DNA of 64,000 nt from contig JADJVG010000002.1 of the NCBI GenBank assembly GCA_016716675.1, positions 1-64,000 on the forward strand, written 5' to 3'. Every line of letters begins with the position of its first letter. The first letter of the stretch is position 1. This DNA is from Hyphomicrobium sp. (GTDB lineage: Bacteria > Pseudomonadota > Alphaproteobacteria > Rhizobiales > Hyphomicrobiaceae). A program made the position numbers and the translations under genes. The notes under the pieces are model-generated. The model was not told the DNA's origin, did not search any database, and worked only from the letters and a program-made list of their open reading frames with translations. Below, in pieces: positions 27,852 to 36,479 of the stretch.

Positions 27852-28529
27852 ATGCTGCCGAATGGGGCATATGCGAATCTGCTGTGGGAGTTATGCGACG
27901 TGGGTGCTTTGAAATCTGCGAAATTGCCAGCCGACTGGTCCGTCGAAACGGTTCTGCCGATCGCTCTTGAAGGGCGCGAGCTGACGCTGGAGGCTCATGC
28001 CTATCAGGGTGACACGACGGAAGAGCAAGTGCTGGTTCTCATTCACCGGGCGCCCAACGTTGCGAAGGATGAAATTCCGGTTGTCCGCATTCACTCGGGT
28101 TGCGTGACGGGCGATATCTTCCACTCGCTGCGTTGCGATTGTTATCAGCAACTCCAGGCCGCTTTGAAGGTCCTCACGACCGCGCCGTATGGTGCCATCG
28201 TTTACGTGCCCTATCATGAAGGCCGCGGCATCGGCTTGTTCAAGAAGATTCAGGCTTACGCGCTGCAGGACAAGGGCCTCGACACGGTCGAAGCCAATAT
28301 CTCAGTTGGTGCCCCCGTCGATAGCCGCGACTACGATCTGTCGGCGCGTGTACTCGTCGATCTCGGCATGAGCGAGGTGAAGCTGCTGTCGAACAATCCC
28401 GCCAAAGAGCAAGCGCTCAAGGCGAAGGGCATTCGCATCGCGGAGCGCGTGCCGATCGTTGTGCCGCCCAACAAATTCAACAAGCGGTATCTCGAAACCA
28501 AGCGCGCGCGTATGGCTCATAAAATCTGA
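27852..28529 (+). CDS. GTP cyclohydrolase II-like protein (RibA homologue, divergent active site)
   Basis: The product is 225 residues, close to stand-alone GTP cyclohydrolase II. The zinc ligands C84, C95 and C97 sit in G-C-V-T-G-D-I-F-H-S-L-R-C-D-C, and K-I-Q-A-Y-A-L-Q-D-K-G-L-D-T-V-E-A-N and D-S-R-D-Y-D and L-L-S-N-N-P are conserved. Two normally invariant segments differ: H-S-E-C reads H-S-G-C, and R-Q-E-G-R reads Y-H-E-G-R (residues 121-125). The family opens GTP and releases formate and pyrophosphate, the first riboflavin step. Divergence and nearby RibD_C, pterin-synthase-like, GT and methyltransferase genes suggest a specialised GTP-derived pathway. The N-terminus is unusual and the start uncertain. 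Confidence 0.8.
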   Translation: MLPNGAYANLLWELCDVGALKSAKLPADWSVETVLPIALEGRELTLEAHAYQGDTTEEQVLVLIHRAPNVAKDEIPVVRIHSGCVTGDIFHSLRCDCYQQLQAALKVLTTAPYGAIVYVPYHEGRGIGLFKKIQAYALQDKGLDTVEANISVGAPVDSRDYDLSARVLVDLGMSEVKLLSNNPAKEQALKAKGIRIAERVPIVVPPNKFNKRYLETKRARMAHKI

Positions 28530-28549
28530 GCCGGTCGGTCATCAGCACG

Positions 28550-30349
28550 TTATCTTGATCGCAATACGACGGGCGCTTCTGCCGGAGCGCTGCTCTCGCC
28601 CGTCGTCTTCGGCACCGTAAAGCCGCCTTCGGCAACGAGGCGTGCAAACAGCCCTGTACCCTCCGCAAGCGTCTCGAATGTGCCGCGTTCGACGATGCGG
28701 CCGTGATCGAGCACCAGAATTTCATCGGCATCGGCGACGGTTGAAAGCCTGTGGGCGATCACGAACGTCGTGCGCCCCCGGCGCAAGGTATCGAGCGCAC
28801 GCTTGATCTTGGCTTCCGTCTCGGCGTCAAGCGCGCTGGTCGCTTCATCAAGGATCAGGATCGGCGCGTCTTTCAGAATAGCGCGTGCGATTGAAATGCG
28901 CTGGCGCTCGCCGCCAGACAGCGAGGCGCCGCGCTCGCCGATGACGAAATCGTAGCCGCCTGGCTTTTGCGAGATGAAGGTGTGCGCTTCCGCAAGTGTT
29001 GCGGCGCGCTCGACTTCGGCGTCCGTCGCGTCCGGCTTGCCGATGCGAATGTTCTCTCCGATCGAACGATTGAACAGGCCGGCGTCCTGGAACACGACCG
29101 CGATCGACTGGCGCAGCGACTGCATGGTGACGCGCGCGATGTCAGTATCGTCGATGTTGATGCGGCCCTTCTGCGGAACGCGGAAGCGTTGCAGCAGTGC
29201 GATTGCCGTTGATTTGCCGGCACCCGTCGGGCCGACTAGCGCGATCGTCTCGCCGGCCTTTGCGGTGAAAGTAACGTTATAGATCCCTTGCGGGCCGCTG
29301 CCGTATTTAAAGCTGACGTCGTCGAAGTGGATATTGCCCGCGACGGGCGGCAGCGGCTTGGCATCCGGCGGATCGGCGCTGGCGACCGACTGGTCCATCA
29401 GGCCGAAGAGCAGTCGCAGCGTCGGTGCCTGCTGATGCACGCGCACGACGAAGCCCGAGAGCTGGTCGAGCTTGCCAATCAGAAGCGTTGCGAAGGCGAC
29501 GAAGCTGACGATTTCACCAACCGTCAATTCGCCACGTCCGGCGAGCGTCGCGCCGGCAACGAAGATCGTCACCATGGTCAAAGTGGCGGCGGCGCGCTGC
29601 AGCACGGCCAGAATGCCCCACCAGCTCAGCACGGGATATTGGGCCTTGAGGAGATCCTGCATCAAAGCCTTGAGGGCCGCCGTTTCGGCCTGAAGCCGCG
29701 CGTAGCTTTGCACGACCGTGACGTTGCCGATCACGTCGACCACGCGGCCTGACAGTTGCGTCTCATAGCCCTCGACGGCGGCTTGCCCCGCCGATGTCTT
29801 GCCCATAACGAAGACGTTCAGCAGCGTATAGGCGGCGGCCAGCGCGAATAGGATGATCGACATGCGTGCATCCATGCTGATCGCCGTTGGGATCAGCAGT
29901 ATGATGCCGAACAGAGCCGTCAACTGATCACGCATGGCGCCGAGCCACAGCCAAAACAGCGAACTGGTGCCGGACAGGATGGTGCGGATCACTGCGCCCG
30001 AGCCGCGCTCGGCGTGGTAATGCTGCGGTAGCGCAATGGCGCGCTCGAACACGTCGGCCATCTGCACGAGCTTCTGGCGGTGTGCCAGACGATCAGCGTA
30101 GGTCGCGACGATGACGCCTGCGAGAATGCTGAACAGGCCAAGCGCGGCCCAGATGCCGATCAAGCCAAACGCATTCTCGTTCTTGCTCAGCGCATCAACG
30201 ACGCGCCCGAACAGCACCGGCTCTGCCAGCTGGATGGCGGCAATGACGACGCCGGCGGACGCCAGCAGGATGGCCAAATGCTTTTCCGGCGCGAGCAGGG
30301 CAAGCGCGCGTTTGTAGATTTGCAGCAGGGTGAGGGGGCCGGGGGTCAT
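28550..30349 (-). CDS. ndvA: Cyclic beta-1,2-glucan ABC exporter, fused permease-ATPase (NdvA/ChvA)
   Basis: The product is 599 residues in one polypeptide: six membrane helices over about residues 20-310, then an ATPase. Walker A G-P-T-G-A-G-K-S-T lies near 371, the signature L-S-G-G-E-R-Q-R near 477, and Walker B I-L-I-L-D-E-A-T-S-A-L near 498. The N-terminus (Y-K-R-A-L-A-L-L-A...A-E-P-V-L-F-G-R-V-V-D-A-L-S-K) is characteristic of NdvA/ChvA. It exports cyclic glucan, made by NdvB/ChvB, to the periplasm; no ndvB is in this window. It is convergent with the GTP cyclohydrolase II-like gene. Confidence 0.9.
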   Translation of the reverse strand: MTPGPLTLLQIYKRALALLAPEKHLAILLASAGVVIAAIQLAEPVLFGRVVDALSKNENAFGLIGIWAALGLFSILAGVIVATYADRLAHRQKLVQMADVFERAIALPQHYHAERGSGAVIRTILSGTSSLFWLWLGAMRDQLTALFGIILLIPTAISMDARMSIILFALAAAYTLLNVFVMGKTSAGQAAVEGYETQLSGRVVDVIGNVTVVQSYARLQAETAALKALMQDLLKAQYPVLSWWGILAVLQRAAATLTMVTIFVAGATLAGRGELTVGEIVSFVAFATLLIGKLDQLSGFVVRVHQQAPTLRLLFGLMDQSVASADPPDAKPLPPVAGNIHFDDVSFKYGSGPQGIYNVTFTAKAGETIALVGPTGAGKSTAIALLQRFRVPQKGRINIDDTDIARVTMQSLRQSIAVVFQDAGLFNRSIGENIRIGKPDATDAEVERAATLAEAHTFISQKPGGYDFVIGERGASLSGGERQRISIARAILKDAPILILDEATSALDAETEAKIKRALDTLRRGRTTFVIAHRLSTVADADEILVLDHGRIVERGTFETLAEGTGLFARLVAEGGFTVPKTTGESSAPAEAPVVLRSR

Positions 30350-30414
30350 GCTGGACTTTGCGAATTGCCGATGGACGTGCGGTCTTTACGGTCCCTGTAA
30401 GTCTGCGCAAGCGG

Positions 30415-32724
30415 TTATTTAGGCTTGGGCGCCGTCAGTTGCACCCAGGCGCCCCGCAGCGGCTCAAAGGTCATCGTAATTGTGTGGCGCCCTGGCGGCA
30501 CGGCAACGGCCCGGAACAACACATTTGCCTTGAGGATCGCAACGTCCTCGCCATTGAGCGTTGCGAACCACCACGGCTGCCAGATGTCGTTCAAGACGGC
30601 ATAGCCGCCGTCGGGGCTGTCAACGCCAAGGACGATGCGGGTGTTGGAATACGATACGATGCGGACCGTACCTGGGCCGCGCGTTGTGCTGTCGGCGGCT
30701 TGTTCCAGTACCACGGTCTTTGCCGGATCGCTTGGCGGCCAGTCCCCGGTCGTCAGAATGGATTCGAAGTCGCCCGTCACGCTTTGCGATACGAACATGG
30801 CGCGTGGCAGGGCGCGGGGATTTTCATAAACAAAACCGTCGGCGGTCTTGGCGACCAGCATGACGTCGCCCGGTTTCAAGGTTTTATCGATCTGGTCGAT
30901 CGGTACGCTCGTTGCGATGTAGCGCAGCCCGAGCAGGTCGGCGAGGCGCGAGTGATAAGAGGGAAAGAGCGGCGAAAAGCCTTTCTGGTCCGGCAGGCCG
31001 ACAGTATCGCCGGCACCCGTGGCGCGCGCGTAGATGCCGAGCCTTAACGGGTTGTAGCCGAGCGTGCTCTCGAGGCTGTGCGTCAACGCCGCGTTTGGCC
31101 AATGGAATCCGAAGCCAACGATCTCGACGCGATCGCGGCGCGTGTCATTCGCCGATGCGGCGGTCAATTTCTTCAGCAGCGCCAATGTTGGATTGTCGGT
31201 GTGCGGGTCGAGCGAGTCATAGGTGGCGGGCGGCAGTCCGGTCGCGCCGCCGGGCGCGTTGGAATACCAAAGATCCGCGCTCATAAAGAGCGCAACCACG
31301 AGCACGGCGGAGGCAGCCGGCACGGGACGGCCCGACATGCCATAGAGCAACGCGGCGCCAGCCAGCGTAATCGCAGCGGGTATGACAATTTTCGGCAGCG
31401 CCTGATCAAGCATGTCGAAGCTGTAGGCAAGCGCGAACATCGCCACAAACGCCGCCACCGGGACCGCCACCAGCAGCGCTTTCTGCCAGCGTTCAAGGCG
31501 CGGTGCGGGGGCTGACAGCAGTTCGTTGAGCGCATGCCCGGCCAGTACGCTCGCCAGAAATCCGATCAGGAAGACGGCGTCTGCTGGGCGGCGAAAAAGA
31601 TCGACGCCGGGTAACGTCGCATGCACCAGTTTGAAAACCGGCGTGTACCAGCCAAGCGCATAAATAATGCTGAAAACAAAGGCTATCGCGAACACGCGGA
31701 TACCCGGCTGCCACAGCACGCCGCTGATAAAGCCCCAGATCAGCAACACGGCGGGCAGAGCGCCGAGGTACATCTGTCCCATGTTCTGCGCGATATAGAG
31801 GCCGGTATCGTTCCAGCGGAAACTCGGCGGACCCCAATACTCGCTCATGTTGCCGGTTGCGCCGAACACATCGGGTGACAGCATCGACAGGAAGAGAGCC
31901 GGATGCAAAGAACCCCGGCCCGCACCTTCAAAGTCGATTGACGGGCGATTGGACCCGGCAGCCACTAGGGTCGTCAGCACGACCGGCACCACGATCACCG
32001 CGAGCCCGGCTATGGTCGCGGCCGTCAGCGGCGCAAGTGGGCGGCGCACGGCATGGCCGCGATCGCGGCCGCTTAGCCATCCGGCGATGACGTAGCTGAT
32101 TAAAAAATAGACCGACAACAGCGCCACCTGATCGCGGCCGAGCACGAGCAGTCCGGCGACGGCCCCCGCCGCCAAGCCATAGAGCACGGACTGTCGCGAC
32201 AGCGCCCGGTCGAGCAACACTAGCGTGATGGGCAAATAGGCGAGGCTCATCACCTGGCCGACGTGCTGGATGCGCCACGCCATGGCCGCCCCAAACGCAA
32301 ATGCGATGGCCGACAGCAGGGCCGCCGCCGCGTGCCAGCCTTTGTCCGTCAGCCACAGGAAAAGTGCCGCCGCACTGATCAGCACCATCGCAAAGAGCGT
32401 CGCGTCGGCAGCCCAGGCCGATGGGGCCGGATTAAGCCACGCCAGCAGCACGAAGGGCGGCGAAAAAATCAGCGATTGCGGGTCGGCGATCTGTGGATGG
32501 CCGGAGAACACATACGGCGCCCAGAATGGGCTTTCGCCCTTCGCGAAGCTGGCGGCAAGGAACTGGAGTTGCGGCAGGAACTGGGCTTTCGCGTCCCAGG
32601 GGATGGTGACGGCGCCCGAAAGCCACGGCCACGCCAAGACGGCCCAGGCGGCGGCAAGGAAAACTAGCGCCATCAGCCGCGAGCCTTGTTCGCGCCCAAC
32701 GAAACGACTATGGAAAACCGTCAT
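30415..32724 (-). CDS. Large polytopic membrane protein, YfhO-like (possible GT-C glycosyltransferase)
   Basis: About 769 residues from the ATG at 32724, which follows AGGGA at 5 bases; an upstream ATG adds 12 residues without a good site. Some 12-14 helices cover about residues 15-500, and a large C-terminal periplasmic domain of about 250 residues follows, ending P-P-G-R-H-T-I-T-M-T-F-E-P. The first loop holds I-P-W-D-A-K-A-Q-F-L-P-Q, the acidic-loop region seen in lipid-linked-sugar GT-C enzymes and YfhO-like proteins. Function is not established. It lies between ndvA and the RibD_C gene. Confidence 0.7.
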   Translation of the reverse strand: MTVFHSRFVGREQGSRLMALVFLAAAWAVLAWPWLSGAVTIPWDAKAQFLPQLQFLAASFAKGESPFWAPYVFSGHPQIADPQSLIFSPPFVLLAWLNPAPSAWAADATLFAMVLISAAALFLWLTDKGWHAAAALLSAIAFAFGAAMAWRIQHVGQVMSLAYLPITLVLLDRALSRQSVLYGLAAGAVAGLLVLGRDQVALLSVYFLISYVIAGWLSGRDRGHAVRRPLAPLTAATIAGLAVIVVPVVLTTLVAAGSNRPSIDFEGAGRGSLHPALFLSMLSPDVFGATGNMSEYWGPPSFRWNDTGLYIAQNMGQMYLGALPAVLLIWGFISGVLWQPGIRVFAIAFVFSIIYALGWYTPVFKLVHATLPGVDLFRRPADAVFLIGFLASVLAGHALNELLSAPAPRLERWQKALLVAVPVAAFVAMFALAYSFDMLDQALPKIVIPAAITLAGAALLYGMSGRPVPAASAVLVVALFMSADLWYSNAPGGATGLPPATYDSLDPHTDNPTLALLKKLTAASANDTRRDRVEIVGFGFHWPNAALTHSLESTLGYNPLRLGIYARATGAGDTVGLPDQKGFSPLFPSYHSRLADLLGLRYIATSVPIDQIDKTLKPGDVMLVAKTADGFVYENPRALPRAMFVSQSVTGDFESILTTGDWPPSDPAKTVVLEQAADSTTRGPGTVRIVSYSNTRIVLGVDSPDGGYAVLNDIWQPWWFATLNGEDVAILKANVLFRAVAVPPGRHTITMTFEPLRGAWVQLTAPKPK

Positions 32725-32812
32725 GAAGTCCCTGTACGCTGGCTGTTGGTGCCATTCCATGGGCTCTATAGCACTTCGTCAGGGCGTCAGTTGACAGAAA
32801 GCGGACGGCTTT

Positions 32813-33547
32813 ATGACGGCCCGATTGATCAGCCAACCTGTGGTGCATATGAGTGCTGCCGAAGCGGCGGGCAGCGACGATATTCTGGCGCCATTGATCA
32901 ACGCGGCTCCCGGCCGCCCTTATGTCATCGCTCAACTCGGCCAATCGCTTGACGGCCGCATTGCCACACCGACCGGTGCGTCGCGCTGGATTAACCGGGA
33001 TTGCGCTCTCGACCATGTTCACAGGCTGCGGGCCAACGTCGATGCGGTTGTCGTCGGCATCGGTACGGTTGCGGCGGACGATCCGCTGTTGACCGTTCGG
33101 CGCGTTGCTGGGCGGCACCCGGCGCGCGTGATCATCGATCCCAACGGCCGGATGGACGCCCACGCCCGCGTTCTGCTGGACGACGGTGTGCGCTGCATCG
33201 TGGTGCGCGGTGAGAGTGGTGCTGTACGGCCCGGCCTGGAACAGATCGTGGTCGGGCGCTGCGGTGCACTGCTGGATCCTAATGAAATCGTGACGGCGCT
33301 GTTCAACGCGGGTTTGAAAAAAATACTGGTTGAAGGCGGCGCGTCGACGATTTCAGCCTTCATCGATGCCGGTGCGGTTGATCGGCTGCACGTTCTTGTG
33401 GCGCCGATCATTCTCGGGTCCGGCACGCCGGGGTTGTCGCTGAAGGCGATCGCCGGCCTCGATGAAGCGCGTCGCCCACCGACAACGGTTCATGTTCTTG
33501 ACGATGGTGATGTGTTATTTGATTGTGACTTGACGGATTGTGATTGA
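32813..33547 (+). CDS. RibD C-terminal-domain reductase (pyrimidine/pteridine or dihydrofolate-reductase-like)
   Basis: The product is 244 residues and lacks the deaminase half of full RibD. The NADPH-dependent reductase domain is shown by A-Q-L-G-Q-S-L-D-G-R-I-A, then R-W-I-N, H-R-L-R-A-N-V-D-A-V-V-V-G-I-G-T-V-A-A-D-D-P, and V-E-G-G-A-S-T-I. Stand-alone members reduce ribosylaminopyrimidines or pterin-like substrates. The next gene, cytochrome b561, starts 10 bases downstream. With the GTP cyclohydrolase II-like gene it could form the early part of a specialised pathway. Confidence 0.85.
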   Translation: MTARLISQPVVHMSAAEAAGSDDILAPLINAAPGRPYVIAQLGQSLDGRIATPTGASRWINRDCALDHVHRLRANVDAVVVGIGTVAADDPLLTVRRVAGRHPARVIIDPNGRMDAHARVLLDDGVRCIVVRGESGAVRPGLEQIVVGRCGALLDPNEIVTALFNAGLKKILVEGGASTISAFIDAGAVDRLHVLVAPIILGSGTPGLSLKAIAGLDEARRPPTTVHVLDDGDVLFDCDLTDCD

Positions 33548-33557
33548 GGAGCAACGC

Positions 33558-34163
33558 ATGGCGCACTCAAGCGATACTGATGTTGCCGTCTACACGCCCG
33601 CCGCAAGGCGCTATCATTGGTGGGTTGCGGCGCTTGTTTTCATTCAGGTCCCTATCGGCCTTTATATGGTCTATCGCGGCAAGGAGATGGTGGGCGTCAA
33701 CGACCTTGGCGAACCTGTCAAAGGTGTGTGGGATGGGCTGACAAATACTCTTTATTCATCGCATAAGACGTTGGGTTTGATAATTTTGTTCCTAGTGATC
33801 CTGCGGCTTGCCTATCGCCTCACACAAGGTGCGCCTCGCTCCGATCCGAGTGTGCCGCCGGCGCTCACGGGTATCGGCCATCTCGTCCATTGGCTGCTGT
33901 ATCTCTTGCTCATTGCCGTTCCGATTGGCGGATATGTTGCCAGTTCCTTTGGAAACTATCTCGACGTGTTCGGCGTCCGCTTGCCGACGGTGACGCTTGA
34001 GAACAAAGAGATGTCGGAGCAAGTCTACGAGCTGCACGAACTGGGGGCAAAAATTCTCATTGTGCTTGTGCTGCTGCACATCGGCGGCGCGCTCTATCAC
34101 AAACTGATCCGCAAGGACCGGGTGGTCGAGAGGATGCTGCCGAAAAAGAATCCCGTCGCCTGA
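33558..34163 (+). CDS. Cytochrome b561 family di-heme membrane protein
   Basis: About 201 residues from the ATG at 33558 (GAGGA 7 bases upstream). Four transmembrane helices carry the expected haem-ligand histidines: R-Y-H-W-W in helix 1, S-S-H-K-T-L in helix 2, H-L-V-H-W-L-L in helix 3 and L-L-H-I-G-G-A-L-Y-H in helix 4. Family members pass electrons between quinol and periplasmic acceptors. Close linkage to the RibD_C gene suggests it supplies or removes electrons for that pathway, which is inference. It is convergent with the methyltransferase. Confidence 0.9.
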   Translation: MAHSSDTDVAVYTPAARRYHWWVAALVFIQVPIGLYMVYRGKEMVGVNDLGEPVKGVWDGLTNTLYSSHKTLGLIILFLVILRLAYRLTQGAPRSDPSVPPALTGIGHLVHWLLYLLLIAVPIGGYVASSFGNYLDVFGVRLPTVTLENKEMSEQVYELHELGAKILIVLVLLHIGGALYHKLIRKDRVVERMLPKKNPVA

Positions 34164-34191
34164 TGGCTGGATCGGAGGCAAAGGCAATAGT

Positions 34192-35025
34192 TCACGCGGG
34201 CGCGGCGAACGTGTCCGTGTGGCCGACTTCGGCGCCGCTTCGCTGCACCTTGATCCACCCTTCGATGGTCTTGGCATCGACGATGCCTGTCTCGGCGGCC
34301 GCCATCGCGTAGCCGCGTTGCAATTCTTCGAGCAGCATCCGGTCATTGCGGCCGAGCACCCAATAGCTCTCACCTTCGAGAACGGTGTAGCCGTTCAAAC
34401 GAAACTGATCGGCCAGGATAGACGGCGCCATCGGCCCAGCGGCCGGACCAAAGCCTTTGTCGCCCAGTTGGTGGCGATGGAAGGCACTGGCGATTTGATT
34501 GTCAGCCGGGCGGTGTGGGCTCCAGCGCTGCACGCCGTTGTACGTTAAAACCGTATAGAACGCCGCGTTCCGTTCGGTGCACAACCGCGCGATTGTTTTT
34601 ATGAACGTTTCCGAGACAAGATCGAACAGGGCGGAAGCGGTAATAAGCGCGGGGGCGCCGTCAAAAGCGCGCTCAATATCGGTCGCCAGATCGAGCTGCG
34701 AAAACGATACGCGGATATCGGCATGGCCCTTGCGCAAGATCAGCTCGTCACCCTCGCGCAGTGCCGTGTCGGCCCAGCGAATGAGGTCTATCCGGGCGGC
34801 ATCAAGCAGCGCCGGGTCGCTATCGATGAGCCGCCACAACTGGCGGTTTGGCAGCAGCGATGCCGTGGCGCGCAGGTTCGCGCCCGTGCCGCACCCCAGA
34901 TCGACGACGCTGATCGCGTCGCGTAGTGCGAAACGCGCCGATACGGCATTGGCGATCTCGCTATTGCGGGCAGCTTGATCGGCGCCTTCGCGAAGCTGAA
35001 GCCATTCCGCTGAAAAGGCTGTCAT
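34192..35025 (-). CDS. Class I SAM-dependent methyltransferase in the pterin-like gene set
   Basis: The product is 277 residues. Motif I is V-V-D-L-G-C-G-T-G-A-N-L-R (about residues 40-52), with the acidic residue after strand 2 in L-I-D-S-D-P-A-L-L-D. The C-terminal half has F-H-R-H-Q-L-G-D-K-G-F-G-P-A-A-G and is otherwise unfamiliar. It is the last of four minus-strand genes and overlaps the glycosyltransferase by 4 bases, so it should be translated with it. The acceptor is unknown; a glycosylated pteridine or pyrimidine is a guess from context. Confidence 0.82.
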   Translation of the reverse strand: MTAFSAEWLQLREGADQAARNSEIANAVSARFALRDAISVVDLGCGTGANLRATASLLPNRQLWRLIDSDPALLDAARIDLIRWADTALREGDELILRKGHADIRVSFSQLDLATDIERAFDGAPALITASALFDLVSETFIKTIARLCTERNAAFYTVLTYNGVQRWSPHRPADNQIASAFHRHQLGDKGFGPAAGPMAPSILADQFRLNGYTVLEGESYWVLGRNDRMLLEELQRGYAMAAAETGIVDAKTIEGWIKVQRSGAEVGHTDTFAAPA

Positions 35026-36068
35026 AGACGCATCCCAAGGATGACGGCCGCTACGCGCCGCGCCGTTTCATTCCACGTCGGTAGGGCGCGGCCTGCGTCC
35101 CAGGCGGCATCCGCCAGCCGGTCGCGCAGCTTCTTGTCAGTCAGCGCACGCTGCATGGCGGCGGCCAGTTCCTCGACATTGCCAGATTCCACATGCAGTG
35201 CCACCGCTTGCCCTGCGGTATCGCCGGCGGCGCCACCCGTTGCCGTCACGATCGGAAGGCCGCGCGCCATGGCTTCCGCGAGCACCATGCCGTAGCCTTC
35301 GAACAGCGAGGCCGAGACGAACAGATCGGCGCTTTCGTAAAACCGGTCGAGTGTCGCGGGCACAACTTTGCCGGCCAGATGGATGCGATCCTGCAGGTTG
35401 TGGCTGTCGATCAAGGCGCGCAGTTGCTCGACGGTCGCCGGATGGCGATCGAGCGCGCCGGCGATGGTCATGCGCCAATCGAGATCGGTGATCTTGGCAA
35501 GCGCTTCGACGAGCACATCATAACCCTTGCGCGGCATGACGGCGCCGACGGCAAGAATATGCAGCGGCATGCCGGTGCCGGTCGCCCGACCGGCAGGATC
35601 GGTGCCCGGTTCCGCAACCGTCATTTTTTGGGACGGAAGGCCCATGTGCTCGGTCAGGATGCGCTTGGTAGCGCGGCTCGTGACGATGATGTGGTCGGCA
35701 CGCAGCAGGGCCGCCGTCTCGGTATTGCGCAGTTCGACTTTACGCGCGTGCGGCAGGCCGGTTTCGAGAAACAGCGGATGGTGGACAAGTGCGATCACAC
35801 GCCCGTCGAGGCTATCGAGCAGCGGCTGGGTGAAGGCGCCATAGGCGAGCCCGTCGACAACCAGGATCGAGGGTTTCTGCCGGTCCTCGATGATGCGGAT
35901 GGTCTCTTCAACGTCATCATCGCTCGGTGTGGGGAACGAGTCCGGCAACGGCAGATGTACAACGCTGACGCCGAAGTCCGGCAGTCGTTCCATGACGCGC
36001 CGGTCATAGGCGTATCCGCCCGTCGGACTTCTCAAATCACCAGGTACTGCAAAAATGGCTTCAGGCAC
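35022..36068 (-). CDS. GT4-family glycosyltransferase in the pterin-like gene set
   Basis: About 348 residues from a GTG at 36068, where the protein-like sequence P-E-A-I-F-A-V-P-G-D begins and which overlaps the preceding stop by 8 bases; a TTG at 36083 is less likely. The acceptor domain has S-P-T-G-G-Y-A-Y-D-R-R-V. The donor domain shows L-A-V-G-A-V-M-P-R-K-G and E-G-Y-G-M-V-L-A-E-A with the E-x7-E pair. Its gene neighbours are small-molecule enzymes rather than polysaccharide export genes, which suggests a glycosylated metabolite. Confidence 0.87.
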   Translation of the reverse strand: MPEAIFAVPGDLRSPTGGYAYDRRVMERLPDFGVSVVHLPLPDSFPTPSDDDVEETIRIIEDRQKPSILVVDGLAYGAFTQPLLDSLDGRVIALVHHPLFLETGLPHARKVELRNTETAALLRADHIIVTSRATKRILTEHMGLPSQKMTVAEPGTDPAGRATGTGMPLHILAVGAVMPRKGYDVLVEALAKITDLDWRMTIAGALDRHPATVEQLRALIDSHNLQDRIHLAGKVVPATLDRFYESADLFVSASLFEGYGMVLAEAMARGLPIVTATGGAAGDTAGQAVALHVESGNVEELAAAMQRALTDKKLRDRLADAAWDAGRALPTWNETARRVAAVILGMRL

Positions 36069-36465
36069 GCAAAGCCCCTTCAAATGTCGCGCGCGCCAGA
36101 TCGGTTTCCGAAAGCGTCACGCGGATGCGCGAGAGTTGTTTGCCTTCCTCGCCAAGTGCTCCAGTCTTGGCCGCCGCTGCGATGGCATCGAAAACATAAC
36201 GGCACAGGAATTCCGTCGTCGTCAGGATACCTTTGAATTGCGGCAGCGCATCGAGGTTCTGATAGGACAGCGGCTTCAAGGTTTTCGAGAGCACATCGAG
36301 CGCCGCGCCGATATCGACGACGACGTTCTGGCGGGTGAGTTCTTCGCGAAAGAACGCGACATCGACGACGAACGTCGCGCCGTGCATGTTCTGCGCCGGA
36401 CCGAAGAACGGGTCTGGAAGAGAGTGCGCGATCATGATGCGGTCTCGGACTTCGACAGAATACAT
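36061..36465 (-). CDS. 6-pyruvoyl-tetrahydropterin synthase/QueD-like protein with incomplete metal site
   Basis: The product is 134 residues, the family's usual length. The tunnelling fold is suggested by I-M-I-A-H-S-L-P at the start and L-S-E-T-D-L-A-R-A-T-F-E-G at the end, the latter carrying the pterin-binding glutamate. The zinc triad is incomplete: H14 and H28 are present, but the usual H-G-H reads H-G-A (A30), and the catalytic cysteine position before it is also changed (G-P-A-Q-N). The enzyme may therefore work differently from QueD or PTPS. Genes on both sides are within 15 bases or overlap. Confidence 0.78.
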   Translation of the reverse strand: MYSVEVRDRIMIAHSLPDPFFGPAQNMHGATFVVDVAFFREELTRQNVVVDIGAALDVLSKTLKPLSYQNLDALPQFKGILTTTEFLCRYVFDAIAAAAKTGALGEEGKQLSRIRVTLSETDLARATFEGALRA

Positions 36466-36479
36466 GGGCGGTTCTGTTC

